Positions 1-10,811 of a stretch of 64,000 bases of DNA are shown piece by piece (within the stretch, counting starts at the first letter, position 1; every line of letters begins with the position of its first letter). Made by a program: the position numbers and the translations under genes. Below the pieces are notes generated by a model. That model searched no databases. It saw only the letters and a list, made by a program, of their open reading frames with translations, and was not told the origin of the DNA. Origin of the DNA: Linnemannia schmuckeri. Its lineage: Eukaryota > Mortierellomycota > Mortierellomycetes > Mortierellales > Mortierellaceae. The stretch lies in contig JANATG010000021.1 of NCBI GenBank assembly GCA_029449235.1, forward strand, positions 372,001 to 436,000. The letters are read 5' to 3'.

Positions 1-132
1 GAGAACAGCGATGGAGAAAACAGAGGCAGAAAAAATGCAAGTAGCAGCGATAGCGAGAAGTGTAAAAAAGAAAGCAGTGCAGTCAGTTGCCATTGTTGTT
101 CAAGCGACTTCTTAAAGGCGATTTGATGAAGC

Positions 133-138
133 AAAAAA
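133..138 (-). terminator. Pol III terminator of tRNA-Met
   Basis: A run of six T on the minus strand begins 4 nt after the tRNA 3' end, the usual RNA polymerase III stop. Confidence 0.8.
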
Positions 139-141
139 GTG

Positions 142-213
142 TAGCAAAGGGTGGTTTCGATCCACCGACCTCTGGGTTATGAGCCCAGCGCTCTTCCTCT
201 GGGCGACTTTGCT
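142..213 (-). tRNA. tRNA-Met (CAU), elongator type
   Basis: On the minus strand this folds as a full cloverleaf: a 7-bp acceptor stem (AGCAAAG with CTTTGCT), an anticodon stem CTGGG/CCCAG around the loop CTCATAA, and a T-arm with GGATCGAAACC. The anticodon CAT lies at plus 179-181. There is no intron. Position 142 supplies discriminator base A. The 3' end with CCA added would read CCTTTGCTACCA, exactly complementary to the primer-binding site of the LTR retrotransposon at 23097-23108, so this tRNA species is its probable primer. The sequence does not look like a eukaryotic initiator tRNA. Confidence 0.95.
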
Positions 214-528
214 GTTGCCTGTTGATGCTAACAGACTTTTATCTGACTAACTTATAGTAAGATATCAACATAATACGTCACCGTATTTGATTACCAAGCG
301 ATGAAGTGTATGGGCTGCAAGGATATGGTGTTGCTTGGCCACCGACGAACAACTTTAGTGGTCTTTTTATTTCGAAACATCTTTCTTTTTTTTCAACATA
401 ACAACATCGGCCATCGCCTCCCCCGTTACAAGGACTCTCTTCTTACTCTTACTAGACCTATTCACCTTACTGCCGTCACAACCTTCACCACCCCGTTACT
501 TAGTCTTCAAGCAACTACAACTCACACC

Positions 529-3192
529 ATGGCGAAAATCCAGCTCGGAACTCCCCAGGAGAAAGAGCTCACCGTAAGCTATAACTTTCTTTTTTTGGCA
601 TGGACAACTCGGACGTACTTTCAATCAAGTGATCGTCCGTTCATTGGCGAGATTGAACGGCATGCTGACTTTGTTTCTTCCTTCTTTCTCATGTAGACAC
701 TAGTGTTAGAAAAGCTTAACGACTTTGGATGGGCTGACAGTACGTGGGCAACAAATGCTTTTCGATTTGCGAATGAATGAACGACTTTGAACTTTTTTTG
801 TTTTAAAAAACCAGAGGAGTGGATCAGTATTATTTTTTTCGAAAATGTGTTACCATGCCACAGACGGACAGGAACAATCGCTTACGCACTTTGCTTTCTT
901 TTTTTTTCTGTAACAATAGACGATGTGCTCGCCAACTTTATTGTGGTCATGGTTGCGAACGAAAAATCCAAGGACGATATCATTGCCGAGTTGAACGACA
1001 GTAAGTCTTGGCATGCGAATAATTGTTGGTTTTTGTTTCCTTGTTTGATGCTCAGCTCTTTGACAAAAGTGCGATTACTAACGTCTTTGTCCGGTTTGTG
1101 TCTTTTTTCATGGTTGTTTAGTCTTGCCCGGTCAAGGTTAGTTACAGTGCCAAGTCTCCTTTCTCACCCGGACTGGAGAAAAATAGACTTTGGAAAACGG
1201 ATCACTAATCGCTCAGCCTTCCACCTATGATTATTTTCTGGATTCAAAATTATATAGCAATGGAATTTGCAGACTGGCTTTTTGAAGAGATCCGTATCCG
1301 CTACGGCGATGGTACGACACAGGCCCCAGGTACCGCCTTTTTTCTAGTCTTACTGCAATTATACATGCCATAGTGTGCTTGAATGAACACAGCTGCAACT
1401 TTAGCTTACTAATCTTTTTTCTAATGTAAACAGTAGCACAGCCAGTCAAGGCCATAGTGGAGGAGGAGAGCGCAGAACCCATGGACACAACATCGACCAG
1501 ATCGCGCCCCTCCGAGCCCCGCGCAACAGGAAGACTTTTGCAGACGGCGATCAGCAGTGCGACTAGAGCCGAGCCCGCTGCAACACATAGACAGGCACCC
1601 TCAAGAGTCTACGGAGGCGAGAGACGGGAGCGTCGCGAGCCACGCGAGAAGAGCACTAGCCCTATCCGATCCAGAGAAGGATTGACAACAAGAGGCAAGG
1701 AGGAAAGGATTCGGTTCAGGAGAACAGACGACGAGGTTTCCCGGGATGAGGCAAGAATCGCATCTCGTCTTGGCACCAGGGGAGGTCGTGATGGCTCGGC
1801 GAATGGTCGGGCGGATCCCTTGCGCGGGCGACTTGGACGGATCGAGGATCGTCTTGGTAAACGGGAAGATGTCAACCCCCGGAGGCAGCAGCGCGATCGC
1901 TCATGGGACAATGGTAATGACTACCATGACCGACGCAACGATAGGAATAATGGTCGACCCATGAGCCGGGAGGCTGCCCTGAGGGACATTGAGAGGCGTC
2001 TCGGAACCCACCCTGTCACCGATCACCCTGGCAGCGACAGCGAGAACGAGGAGGATACCCCACGCCAGCCTGCATCTTGGACCAAAGACCCAGAGCGCAT
2101 GTTCAGAGTCGAGGCGGAACAGACCCGTCAGGCGCTCGAGATTGAGTCTGCTGCAATTACGCGTTGCAAGTTTTGGCCCAACTGTGCTCAAGGAGAGAAC
2201 TGCCAATTCTGGCACCCCAAGGCACTCTGCACGGAATACCCCAACTGCCCCAAGACTGCCGATACTTGTCTCTATGTCCACCCTCTTGCCGAGCCTACAG
2301 CCGAGCAGGTGGCTGCCGCTGCGCGTCAGGCTCTCATGCAGTCTATGCGCAACAACTCTAACCCCAACGGTGCCCCATTGAACGCTCTGCAGATGCCCTT
2401 CGCTTTGGGATCCCAGCGACCGGACGATTGCAAGTTTGGAGCTCGATGCACACGGGCCGACTGCAAATTCCGTCATCCAGAGGGCACACACAACCAGCAA
2501 CCACAACAGTCGCAGCAGCAGCTCTGCCGGTTCTATCCCAACTGCACCAAGCCTAACTGTCCATTTTTCCACCCTGCGGCGACGGACGCACCACAAGACT
2601 CGAGCATGGACACTGCAGGAGCAGCAGATGGTCAAGAAGTTATCAACAGACTTCCAGTACCTTGCCGGTTTGGAGACCAGTGCACGCGTCCCGGATGTTA
2701 TTTTACTCATCCTCGTGACGGAGCTGACGCTTCCAGCAGTATGCCTTTGGTAAGTTGACTATTCAGTCACATCCTATCAATTTTATGTTGTCAATCTGTC
2801 GTATTGTTCAACTTTGCTAACCTTTGTCATCGACCTGCGATTTTTTTTACGAAAAATAGTGCAAGTTTAATCCATGCACTCGACCAGGATGCCCTTTCCG
2901 ACACGCGCCTGGAACAGCAACAGCAGGCGCGATTGGGCATAACCGATCCTTGGTTCTCAATGGAGCGGGAGCCAAACTCAAGATGAGCGAGCGGTTCTCG
3001 GGAGGTATTGTAACTGAGGGAGAGGTAGAGAAACTCCATGTCCCCGCCAGCGTCTACTGGTCAGGGGCTGCTCCTAACCGCGTCACTAGCAACAATACCG
3101 CACAGGGACCGACTCTGGACCAGGCTGAGATGGAAGCTGCCGAGCTCGCTGCTGCTGCCGAGATGGACATGGATATGGATGGAGACCTTTGA
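529..3192 (+). CDS. NAB2: Nuclear polyadenylated RNA-binding protein NAB2 (ZC3H14-like)
   Basis: Probable nuclear poly(A)-RNA-binding protein acting in mRNA export and poly(A) tail length control (family knowledge). My model has eight exons: 529-573, 697-739, 815-826, 920-1000, 1122-1136, 1258-1329, 1434-2749 and 2860-3192. All introns are GT-AG and the join gives 638 residues. The N-terminal ~90 residues match the Nab2/ZC3H14 helical (PWI-like) domain, with VLANFIVVMVAN and a later FADWLFEEI. The middle (about residues 95-300) is rich in Arg, Glu and Ser. Six CCCH fingers of the Nab2 spacing (CX5CX4-6CX3H, the last CX4CX4CX3H) follow, five in exon 7 and the sixth opening exon 8. Exons 3 and 5 are only 12 and 15 nt; leaving them out weakens the fit to the family helix. 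The start ATG at 529 follows a CACC context. The C terminus is acidic (MDMDMDGDL). Identification is strong; the microexon boundaries are inferred. Confidence 0.88.
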
Positions 3193-3998
3193 GCGGAATC
3201 AACCCAGCGCGGGATCACTTTCATCCCATTGGCTTTGCCAACCAAAGAACCACCCAATCAACCAACCCTTTTTCAGTACCGTTCAGTGACAACATCACAA
3301 TTCCCAATCAGTCAACCAGCGGTCCTCACGAAACCCTCACCAGCTCCTAGTCAGCCGTGGAGGATACGTTTTTTTTCGCAGTCAGCAGAGAGCTCATGGG
3401 CGCATAGGAAGCCACCGGAATAAAAACAAAAAAAGAACAAAAAGCTGAAAACAAAAAGAACAAAACAAAAAAGAAAAAGAAAAAAAAAACAAAACAAAAA
3501 ATGAACCAAAATCCGGACCGCAACTGGGAGCCAGGATCACCAAAACGAGCAGGATCTCGGAATACTTCATCCTGAACCCTCCAGGTTTACATCAAGATCT
3601 ATTTTATTGTCGTTGCCTCCGGCCCACCATCTCTGTACGCTTGTTGCCTCCGACCCTCCGTCTCTATACGCTTGTTGTCTACGCGCGATCAGAGTGGCAA
3701 TCGACGGTTCTCGAGATCCCAAAAGATTTGCACTATGTTTTTGCTCCCTTCCTCACCGCTTGCAGGCCATTGTCGGAAGGAGCCATTCTTTTTTGACAAC
3801 GTCGTTTTTTTTACAACTCTTTTAGATACCCATCCTTACCCATCTTCACCCATGTATGTTATCAATTGTATTATTTTTTTTTGTATCATGATTTATTTGA
3901 GATGTTGTTACAATGTATCTTGTGTGTATGAGTGTGTAAAAGTACAAGTGAAAAAAGAGCCAAGGAAAAAAAAATTGCTAAAAATGAATGATCGCGAT
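3193..3998. other. Convergent intergenic region
   Basis: This is the shared 3' region of two converging genes. It contains an A-rich stretch at about 3421-3505 and T-rich stretches near 3785-3815 and 3875-3885. I see no gene. Confidence 0.6.
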
Positions 3999-6900
3999 TT
4001 ACGCGAAGAGATCTTCAAGGCCACCACCAGAAGCTTTAACACGACTACTGACACTACCGGCACGTCCACCAGAAGCCGCAATAGTGACACCACCACGTCC
4101 ACCACGTCCAGGAAAAGCAGCTCCTCCGCGTGCTCCACGGCCACGACCATGACCAACTGCTGTGGGACCCGTGCGCTTGATGGTGATAGCGAAATCATCA
4201 TCGTCATCCTCATCGTCGTCACCACGGTGCTGCTTGAGGGCCATTTCGAGGGAGCCCATCTTCTTGGTCTTTGTGGTGCGTTCCTGGGAGAGGGAGGTCA
4301 GAGTCGGCATGCTGGGAAGTGAACTCTGACTCGAGATCATCATCGGCAACTTGTCCAGTGCGTCCAACGGGTGTGGTTTCTTGGCACCCTTGTCGTCGTC
4401 CTCATCAGAAGAGGCGTCAGAAGAGTCAGAGTCAGATCCAGAAGAGGAAGCAGAAGACGAAGAAGGCGACGAGAGTCTTGGCCGTTTAGATTGTACGACT
4501 GACTCCTGACTCGGGGAAGGTGTAAAGACAATGTCCTTAAAGACCGTCTTGTACCGGTACTCGGGCTGCCCCGGCGGCCTGATACGGTTCGGTCCAAACA
4601 TGCCTTCAGGGATATCCGTCGGCTTCTGTTCATATTCGCTCTCCAAAAGCTCGTCCTCCTTGTCCATCTCCAGCATGCGTCTCTTTAGAGAAGCATTCCT
4701 TTCCTCCTCGTCGCTGAATTGGAAATCGTCCATGGCGTCACGCGTATCGTCCACCCACCCGTTAGGTGCCTTGACCGCTGCGATCTCCGTTCCAGGAGAA
4801 GCAGGTGGTTGAGCAGAAGGGATATTGAAGATGCTGTCTTCGCTATCCGAAAGCAAATGACTTTTATGAATGCCGTCAAGGTCCAGCTCTCCCATCTCCT
4901 CATCCTTGTTGTGATCCTCGGTCTTGGGAACGACCATCGGGCTGACAGAGGGGCGAAGTTCAGGACTGACAGTACTCTCTTCGCCTGGAGGAGGGGTGGC
5001 GGCGACCCTGGTGATGGTGACCTTATTGTTGGCGTGGGGGGCAGAGACAGGTGGACGGGCCGGCAAGAAGTAAGGAGGGCCTGTTAGACTGCTATCACGC
5101 GAGAGACCCTCCATGTCTTTATCCAAGAAGGCGACAATCTCGTCCGTATTGGATGTAGGATCGAGGACATCGGGGCCGCGGAGACTGGCAAGGGACGCAA
5201 ACGTAGGGTACGCGGCCATGGTGTCGGACAGTGATTTGGAGGGTGTCGTTGGTACAGGTGCTGAGGGCGCTGGGACTGGGACTGGGACCGGCGCGGGCGC
5301 GGGGGATGCTGGCGCCAAGAGAGGATGTTTGGGGGTAGTCGACAAGTTGGGCTGCTGTTCCTTCGGGGATGTAGGAGGGAGCTTGGACGACTTCAGATAC
5401 TCAAGCAAAGCACCAGGAGGAGAGATGACGGGCGAGAGTCGCTTGTCCTCTTCCTCATCCTCTTCTTCCTCCGAATAGGCGGTGCGTGGAGTGGTCGAAA
5501 GTTTTGGGAGCACTGAAGCGGTCACGGTCGTGTTGTTTGCCTGCTCTTCAGCTTCCTGGTATTGCGCCAGCTCACTAGAGGGGTTTTGAGAGAGAGGTTC
5601 CTCCTTGACGTCGACGACGGATACCTGGGAGGACGTCGGCTCAGATGAGCTGATGATCGACATTGGTTTCTGCGACGTGGCCTCGCTCGTTAATGGCTCA
5701 TCCACCTCCTTCTCAGAGTCGTCGCCGTCATCCTCCTGCTGGTCGTCAACCTTAATAGAAATGACATCACGGCGGACCTCTTCATCGTCCGACTGGTTCT
5801 CCTCCTCCTCTTCCTCCTCCTCCTCCTCCTGTTTGACGACCAGGTTGAGTGGTATGTAGACTGGCATACCCTCCTCCTCATCCTCCTCGACAGGTGAGGG
5901 AGTACGAGGAGGCCTTGATAGGGCTGAGAACAAGAAATCTTGAGAAGATCTAATATCATCCTCATCTGACTCTTCGTCGCTGTTGTACTCACTCTTGACC
6001 TCGGGGCTGGGAGCACGGAAGGGATCCTGAGGGACAGCGATTGCAAAACCGGCTTGCTTCTTCTTAGGGCGCTCGGGTGAGACGATACGCCGGGACTGGT
6101 CTGCAGCAGGACGCTTAAGAGTGGACGACGATGACGAAGTAGATGTGGTCCTTGACATGGCGGGTGATGTTACAGGTACGGGTGCGGTGAAGGCGCGGTA
6201 AGGAGAAGAGGAAGAGGCGTCTGAGAGTGGCACTTTCTTGGGCAAGGGTGATGTATTGGCGACAACGGCAGGGGCTGCAAAGTTGGAGACGGATTCTTGA
6301 TGAGGGATAGGAGCTGGTGAGGGGGCTGGTGATCTCGCGGGAGTTGGGGAGGATGACCGTGAGGAGGCTGGAGACGAGGAGGCTGACGAAGAAGCTGGAG
6401 ACTGTGCCAAGAGCAGCGAGTCCAGACCAGAGGATATGATGGGCTTCGTCTCCACGACCTTGGTGGGACTAGTAGCGGTCTTGACTTGGTCAGGCTTTGG
6501 GGACTTTGGCAACGCGAGAGATGGAGCAGAGTGTGCAGGAACGAGTGGCTTGCTGATGGTAATGGCGGTATCCTTAGTTTCTTTGACCTGTGGCTCCACC
6601 TGCGTCACTGCAGCCTGAGATACGACCTGAGGAACGACAACGGGAGACTTTGCGTCGTCCTCATCAGAACTGCTGTCTGAATCCGAAACCATATGAACGT
6701 CATCCTTGAACATGTCCACCAGAGCATTGTCGTTGTTCTTCATGATCTCAGCAACGTCGTTCTTGGGCTCAATCCCCTTCACCTGCACATCCTTCTTAAC
6801 GATCTGAGCAACAGTCTCCTTCTTATCCTCATCCTCGTCGTCGTCCTCGTTGTTATCCACGCCCAAACTGGATTTCTCCGAGCTGGACTCCTCCTGGATC

Positions 6901-8307
6901 TCTTTCTCCTCGACAACAGCCTTGGGCCGTTCATCCTCCGACTCGGACGAGCTATCCCGATCCATATCTTCATCACTCTCACTCGAGCTCTCACTCGAAT
7001 TCTCCTCGCTGACGTGGCCAATATCCTCATTCATGGTAGTAGTTTCCGATTCGGACTCTGTATCCTGCAGCATATTACTTTTGTTGTGTGAGGAGGCGAT
7101 GAGTCGGTGAGAGCGGGGTTGTGGTGGTGATGGTGAGGGTCCTCGGAGAGCAGCGACACTTTGGATCAATGCAGGCGCGAGAGTAGGAGCGAGAGCAGGC
7201 ACGAGTGCTGGGATCAACGAAGGGATGAGGGCTGGGGCCAATGCTTGAGCGAAGGTGGTTCTCATAGCCGTGGTCAGTTCTTGTGTGATGAGAGGGGCCG
7301 TGATTGCAGGAGGCGAGAAGAACCATGAAAATGCCGCTAATGTTCACAGAGGAATGGTACGGTTAGTTACATCTGTTATTTCGCTCTCTTGTATTGTATG
7401 AATATGGTGAATCATGCATGCTCCGTCATGCGCTGTTTCGTTCAATTGGTAAATTATGAACTGACTCTGTGATCCATGTATTCGGCAGTCATCTATTGTT
7501 CCTGTTGTATTGTTGTTAAGAGTGATATGGTTCCGTGATCCATGTATCCAGTATCTACTGCTCCCCTTAGGTTGTTGTGTTTTTATAAACGATATAGATC
7601 CATGTTTTTAGTCACGTCGTATTGCTTTGTTTAAAAGTAAATGACATGGTTCCGTGATCCGTGTCATGTTTCCACTCACGTAATGTTCTTTAAACTGTTA
7701 TAGAGAATGATATGGTTCCGTGATCTATGCTTTCCAGTTTTGTACTGCTTCCCGTTGTATTGTTGTTTTCTATAAATATGGCTTGGTGATCCATGTATTT
7801 TTTGAATCGCATGCTCGTTATTGTTTCCGCTGAAAACGATTTATTGTTGTGATCGACGAAAAAACAAAAATGTAATTAATTACCTTGTTCAATGGCTTTC
7901 TTGGACAGTTGACGGCCCTTCACAAGGAGCTCTTGATTAGACCTCAGGCATTCACGCACAAGTCCCACCAGCTCCAACCAGCCTCCCGACCCGTCCAAGA
8001 CCTCTTCTATAAGGCATAGTCCACTATTACCAGAAGCAATAACAAAACAATATCAGTCAACTGAGATCGGCTTTCTTTTTACTTGTTGGTGTAACCCTTT
8101 TTTTTTTTCTTTTTTTTTAACGGTAGCAAAAAAAAAAGAAAGAACTTACTATCGCTTGCGGTAATTAACATTGAACCGCTCGGTGAAGTGTTTGGCGAGG
8201 TCCCGCATGGGCGTGTCACCGTCGAGGATGGCGAGGTATTTCTCGTGGGCAGTGCCTCCACCGTTTAGGGTCACCGTGCAGTTGACTTCGATTCTGTACA
8301 CGGGCAT
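3999..8307 (-). CDS. Acidic, serine-rich orphan protein with RGG-like tail (1211 aa)
   Basis: I do not recognise this protein. Three exons on the minus strand (8307-8150, 8023-7884, 7336-3999) join in frame to 1211 residues. The first ~100 residues look like a compact domain: a beta-rich start (MPVYRIEVNCTVTLNGGG) followed by helical sequence with LVRECLRSNQELLVKGRQL. After a Pro/Ala/Leu repeat (ALAPALIPSLIPALVPAL) the protein is almost wholly low complexity: long Ser/Asp/Glu tracts, Pro-Ala-Ser stretches and a KRPKKK-type basic patch. Near the end there is a more ordered piece around FGPNRIRPPGQPEYRYKTVF, and the tail is Gly/Arg-rich (GHGRGRGARGG, PGRGGRGG) ending GLEDLFA. The composition resembles nucleolar or nuclear scaffold proteins, but that is only an analogy. 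The start is chosen at 8307 because exon 1 has a good donor (GTAAGT) and the phase continues. Exons are confident; function is unknown. Confidence 0.75.
7401..7830. repeat. Intronic minisatellite, about 7 units of 59-66 bp
   Basis: The core TTCCGTGATCCATGTAT, often preceded by ATATGG and followed by a TTGTATTGTTGTT-like stretch, recurs with GATCCATG-type motifs at 7408 (degenerate), 7471, 7537, 7597, 7656, 7722 and 7788. The spacing is 63, 66, 60, 59, 66 and 66 bp. The array fills most of the 547-nt second intron of the acidic orphan gene. Confidence 0.85.
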
Positions 8308-10811
8308 TTTGGGTGGTGGTCTTCTACTTTTGAAAGACGGGGAGCTAATAAGAGAAAGAAGGGTTGAGTGAGTTAGAGCATTACGAGACAACAAGGAGGA
8401 GTAGGATGTGATGATCTAGACCGTTTTGCATGGTGGCAAAATGAATGGACAGCGAGAAAGAAATCGCGTTGCCATGTCACTGTTGAAAGAGAGAGTAAGG
8501 TTATTGTTTATTACCTCTGTCGGTATGGAGACCACGTTATAAAGACGATATAAAAGGGGGAAGGAAGAGGAAGGGGGTAAGGGAAGGTGGTCTTGTAGGC
8601 AGAGGAGGAAGGGTGGAAGAGAGGAAGGGAGGAAGGGAGGATGAATGACAAGGGAGACAAAAGGGAAATATGACAAAAGCGCCAAGGTAACCGAAGAAGG
8701 GGGAAGGTAAAAGAGAAGTGGAGGGCAAAAGGGTTCAATTGACATTGAACAAAAAAAATATGCCGTTGTTTGTTGGTGCTAAGCCACTCTTGATTTTGAT
8801 GGTTTTTGGTTACATGGGTGTGGGTTTAGATATGGATATGGACTGTGGACTTAGGACAATGGCGTGGGGTTGCATGGTTCAGATGGGTCGCTTGCAGAAC
8901 TACCTTTAGTCATAACAACATCATCGGATCGTAAAATAAAAGGAAGTAATCTATCGACATGGATTGCTGCTTATGTTCACACAAGATGGATCAACGGAGG
9001 GCCATCTGTTCTGGTGAACTATAACCCCCTGGCAACCCATGAAAAAAAAGCAATAGATCCTGGAGCGTCGTTCGTTCAATTGGTGGGAGTAGGTGGGTCT
9101 CTTGCTTGTCACATTGGTACATTTTATTACGCCAACTGCACCTTGCCTAGGGAATTGCGAAAGAGAGTGAGTTTCGGCGCGCCCGTTTCTCACCAGGCAT
9201 CTATCACTTGAGATATGGCGCTTTTATGGGCCATGCAATGATATCAACCCGGGAAACCCTATGTTCTCATTTGAGGCTATTATTGTTACAAGGATCATGA
9301 AGGAACAAGTTCTGGCAACAAGGCCCGATCATCGATAAATTCTATGCGTGTGTAAGAAAAAGGAGAAGGGTTCTGCTTCGTCCTCGCGTGTTGTTTTGAA
9401 TCGGTTTCAATTCAAAGGAAAACTGTCCCCAAAGCGCCGGACTCAGCCATTTTTTGCCTCATCGTCATTTCGCGTCTCTCTTCACGACCTTTGACCAACG
9501 TGAGAAAAAAATGCAAATAAAAGCAAGTACTTCAAACATCATTAAGTCAAGCGTTGCGAAAACGTGAGTTGAGCACAAAACAAGAGCACCAACAACTCCA
9601 GTGCTTTGAGGTTGCACAAGAAAGAGAGACGAGTTCAACTAATTGGACAGTTGAGAAGAGTAAGAGCACGAAATACTATGTTGGCGACCTGCAAGTGCAG
9701 AAAAGAGATACATTGTCGATAAGAGACCTAGATCGCCTTTTGAGGGAATAAAAATGTAGGAGAGACGTGCTGAGAGAAGAATGAAGGAAAACAAAAGGAC
9801 CGTTGTGATCTCAATCATAACTACCGTCTTACGAGATGTTTGTTTCCCCGGCATATTCTCCTTTTTGTTTGTGTTCTCTGACGTCTGCACCTCCTAGGAG
9901 AGGTAATCAAGACCAAGAACGGACCATGACGACGATTGCCTGCAAAGGAGACATAATAAGGAGGAGGTCCTTGCGATGAAATAACAGTATTTGGGTATTG
10001 GTATTGGATGAATCATATGTGTGAGCTGAGTGTAAGAGTTGCATTTTCTCTTTGTCAGCAGTATTAGCCCGAAATACGACATGTCTCCCTTGAATCTTTG
10101 AATAGACAACCCCTTCCCATGTGGGCACCATATGGCCTCGCTCTCCTTTGTTTTCTTTGCTCGCTACAAAAAGAGTTTGTTGGTTGTCCACAAGACCCTA
10201 CTCCAAAAGAGAAGGCGAGTGAACAAAGAAAACAGCCTTTTGTTCACTGCTCTGCTCTGCTTGTACGAGATACGAATGGATCGGATATCTTTTGAAGTTG
10301 AAGGGTGAATATCGTTTACGACTAGTGTAGCGTTCTTTCCCTCTTACCAAGACAACCCAAAGCCTTTGGCTAAACAAGTTTTCTTTTATCCATTTTGCCT
10401 GTCTATTTGCTAGCTAGTTCCGATCGTTTTTGCTCTTCCTGTGTACTGTACATGTACGGTATGGTTGGTTCAACTGGAGTTGGATCCATGACTTGACTGA
10501 GAACATTGCCTCTACTGTCTCTTATTTTTGGTTTCTTCTTTTCCTCTTCTCTTCTTCTTTCTTCTCTTTCTTCTTCTCCTTCACCCTTCTTCTCTCCTCC
10601 TCATCCTCCTCCCCCCCTCCCCCACTCCCCTTACGGTCCTGCCGCGGCTACTCTCTTCTCTTCCTCGTCTTCCTCTCCTCCCTCACCCCCTCACTGTTTG
10701 CTCACTCTCGAGCCATCTGAACACTTCCTTCGTACCCACTCTCCTGCTCACACCGCTCCCACCTTTCTCACTCTCAGGAACAACTCCTATACGCACATAC
10801 ACACATACACA
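8308..10811. other. Intergenic region between divergent genes
   Basis: This holds the upstream regions of the acidic orphan gene (minus) and the PAQR gene (plus). Purine-rich sequence at 8560-8720 and strongly pyrimidine-rich sequence at 10520-10790 probably mark promoters or leaders. The short ORFs inside lack splice support or recognisable motifs, and I see no gene. Confidence 0.5.

Noticed and set aside
1901..2710. 269-codon minus-strand frame across the NAB2 zinc fingers
   Set aside because: Antisense shadow of a well-supported coding exon, without recognisable motifs.
5100..5860. Plus-strand Ser-rich frames opposite the acidic orphan gene
   Set aside because: They are antisense shadows of Asp/Glu/Ser codon repeats.
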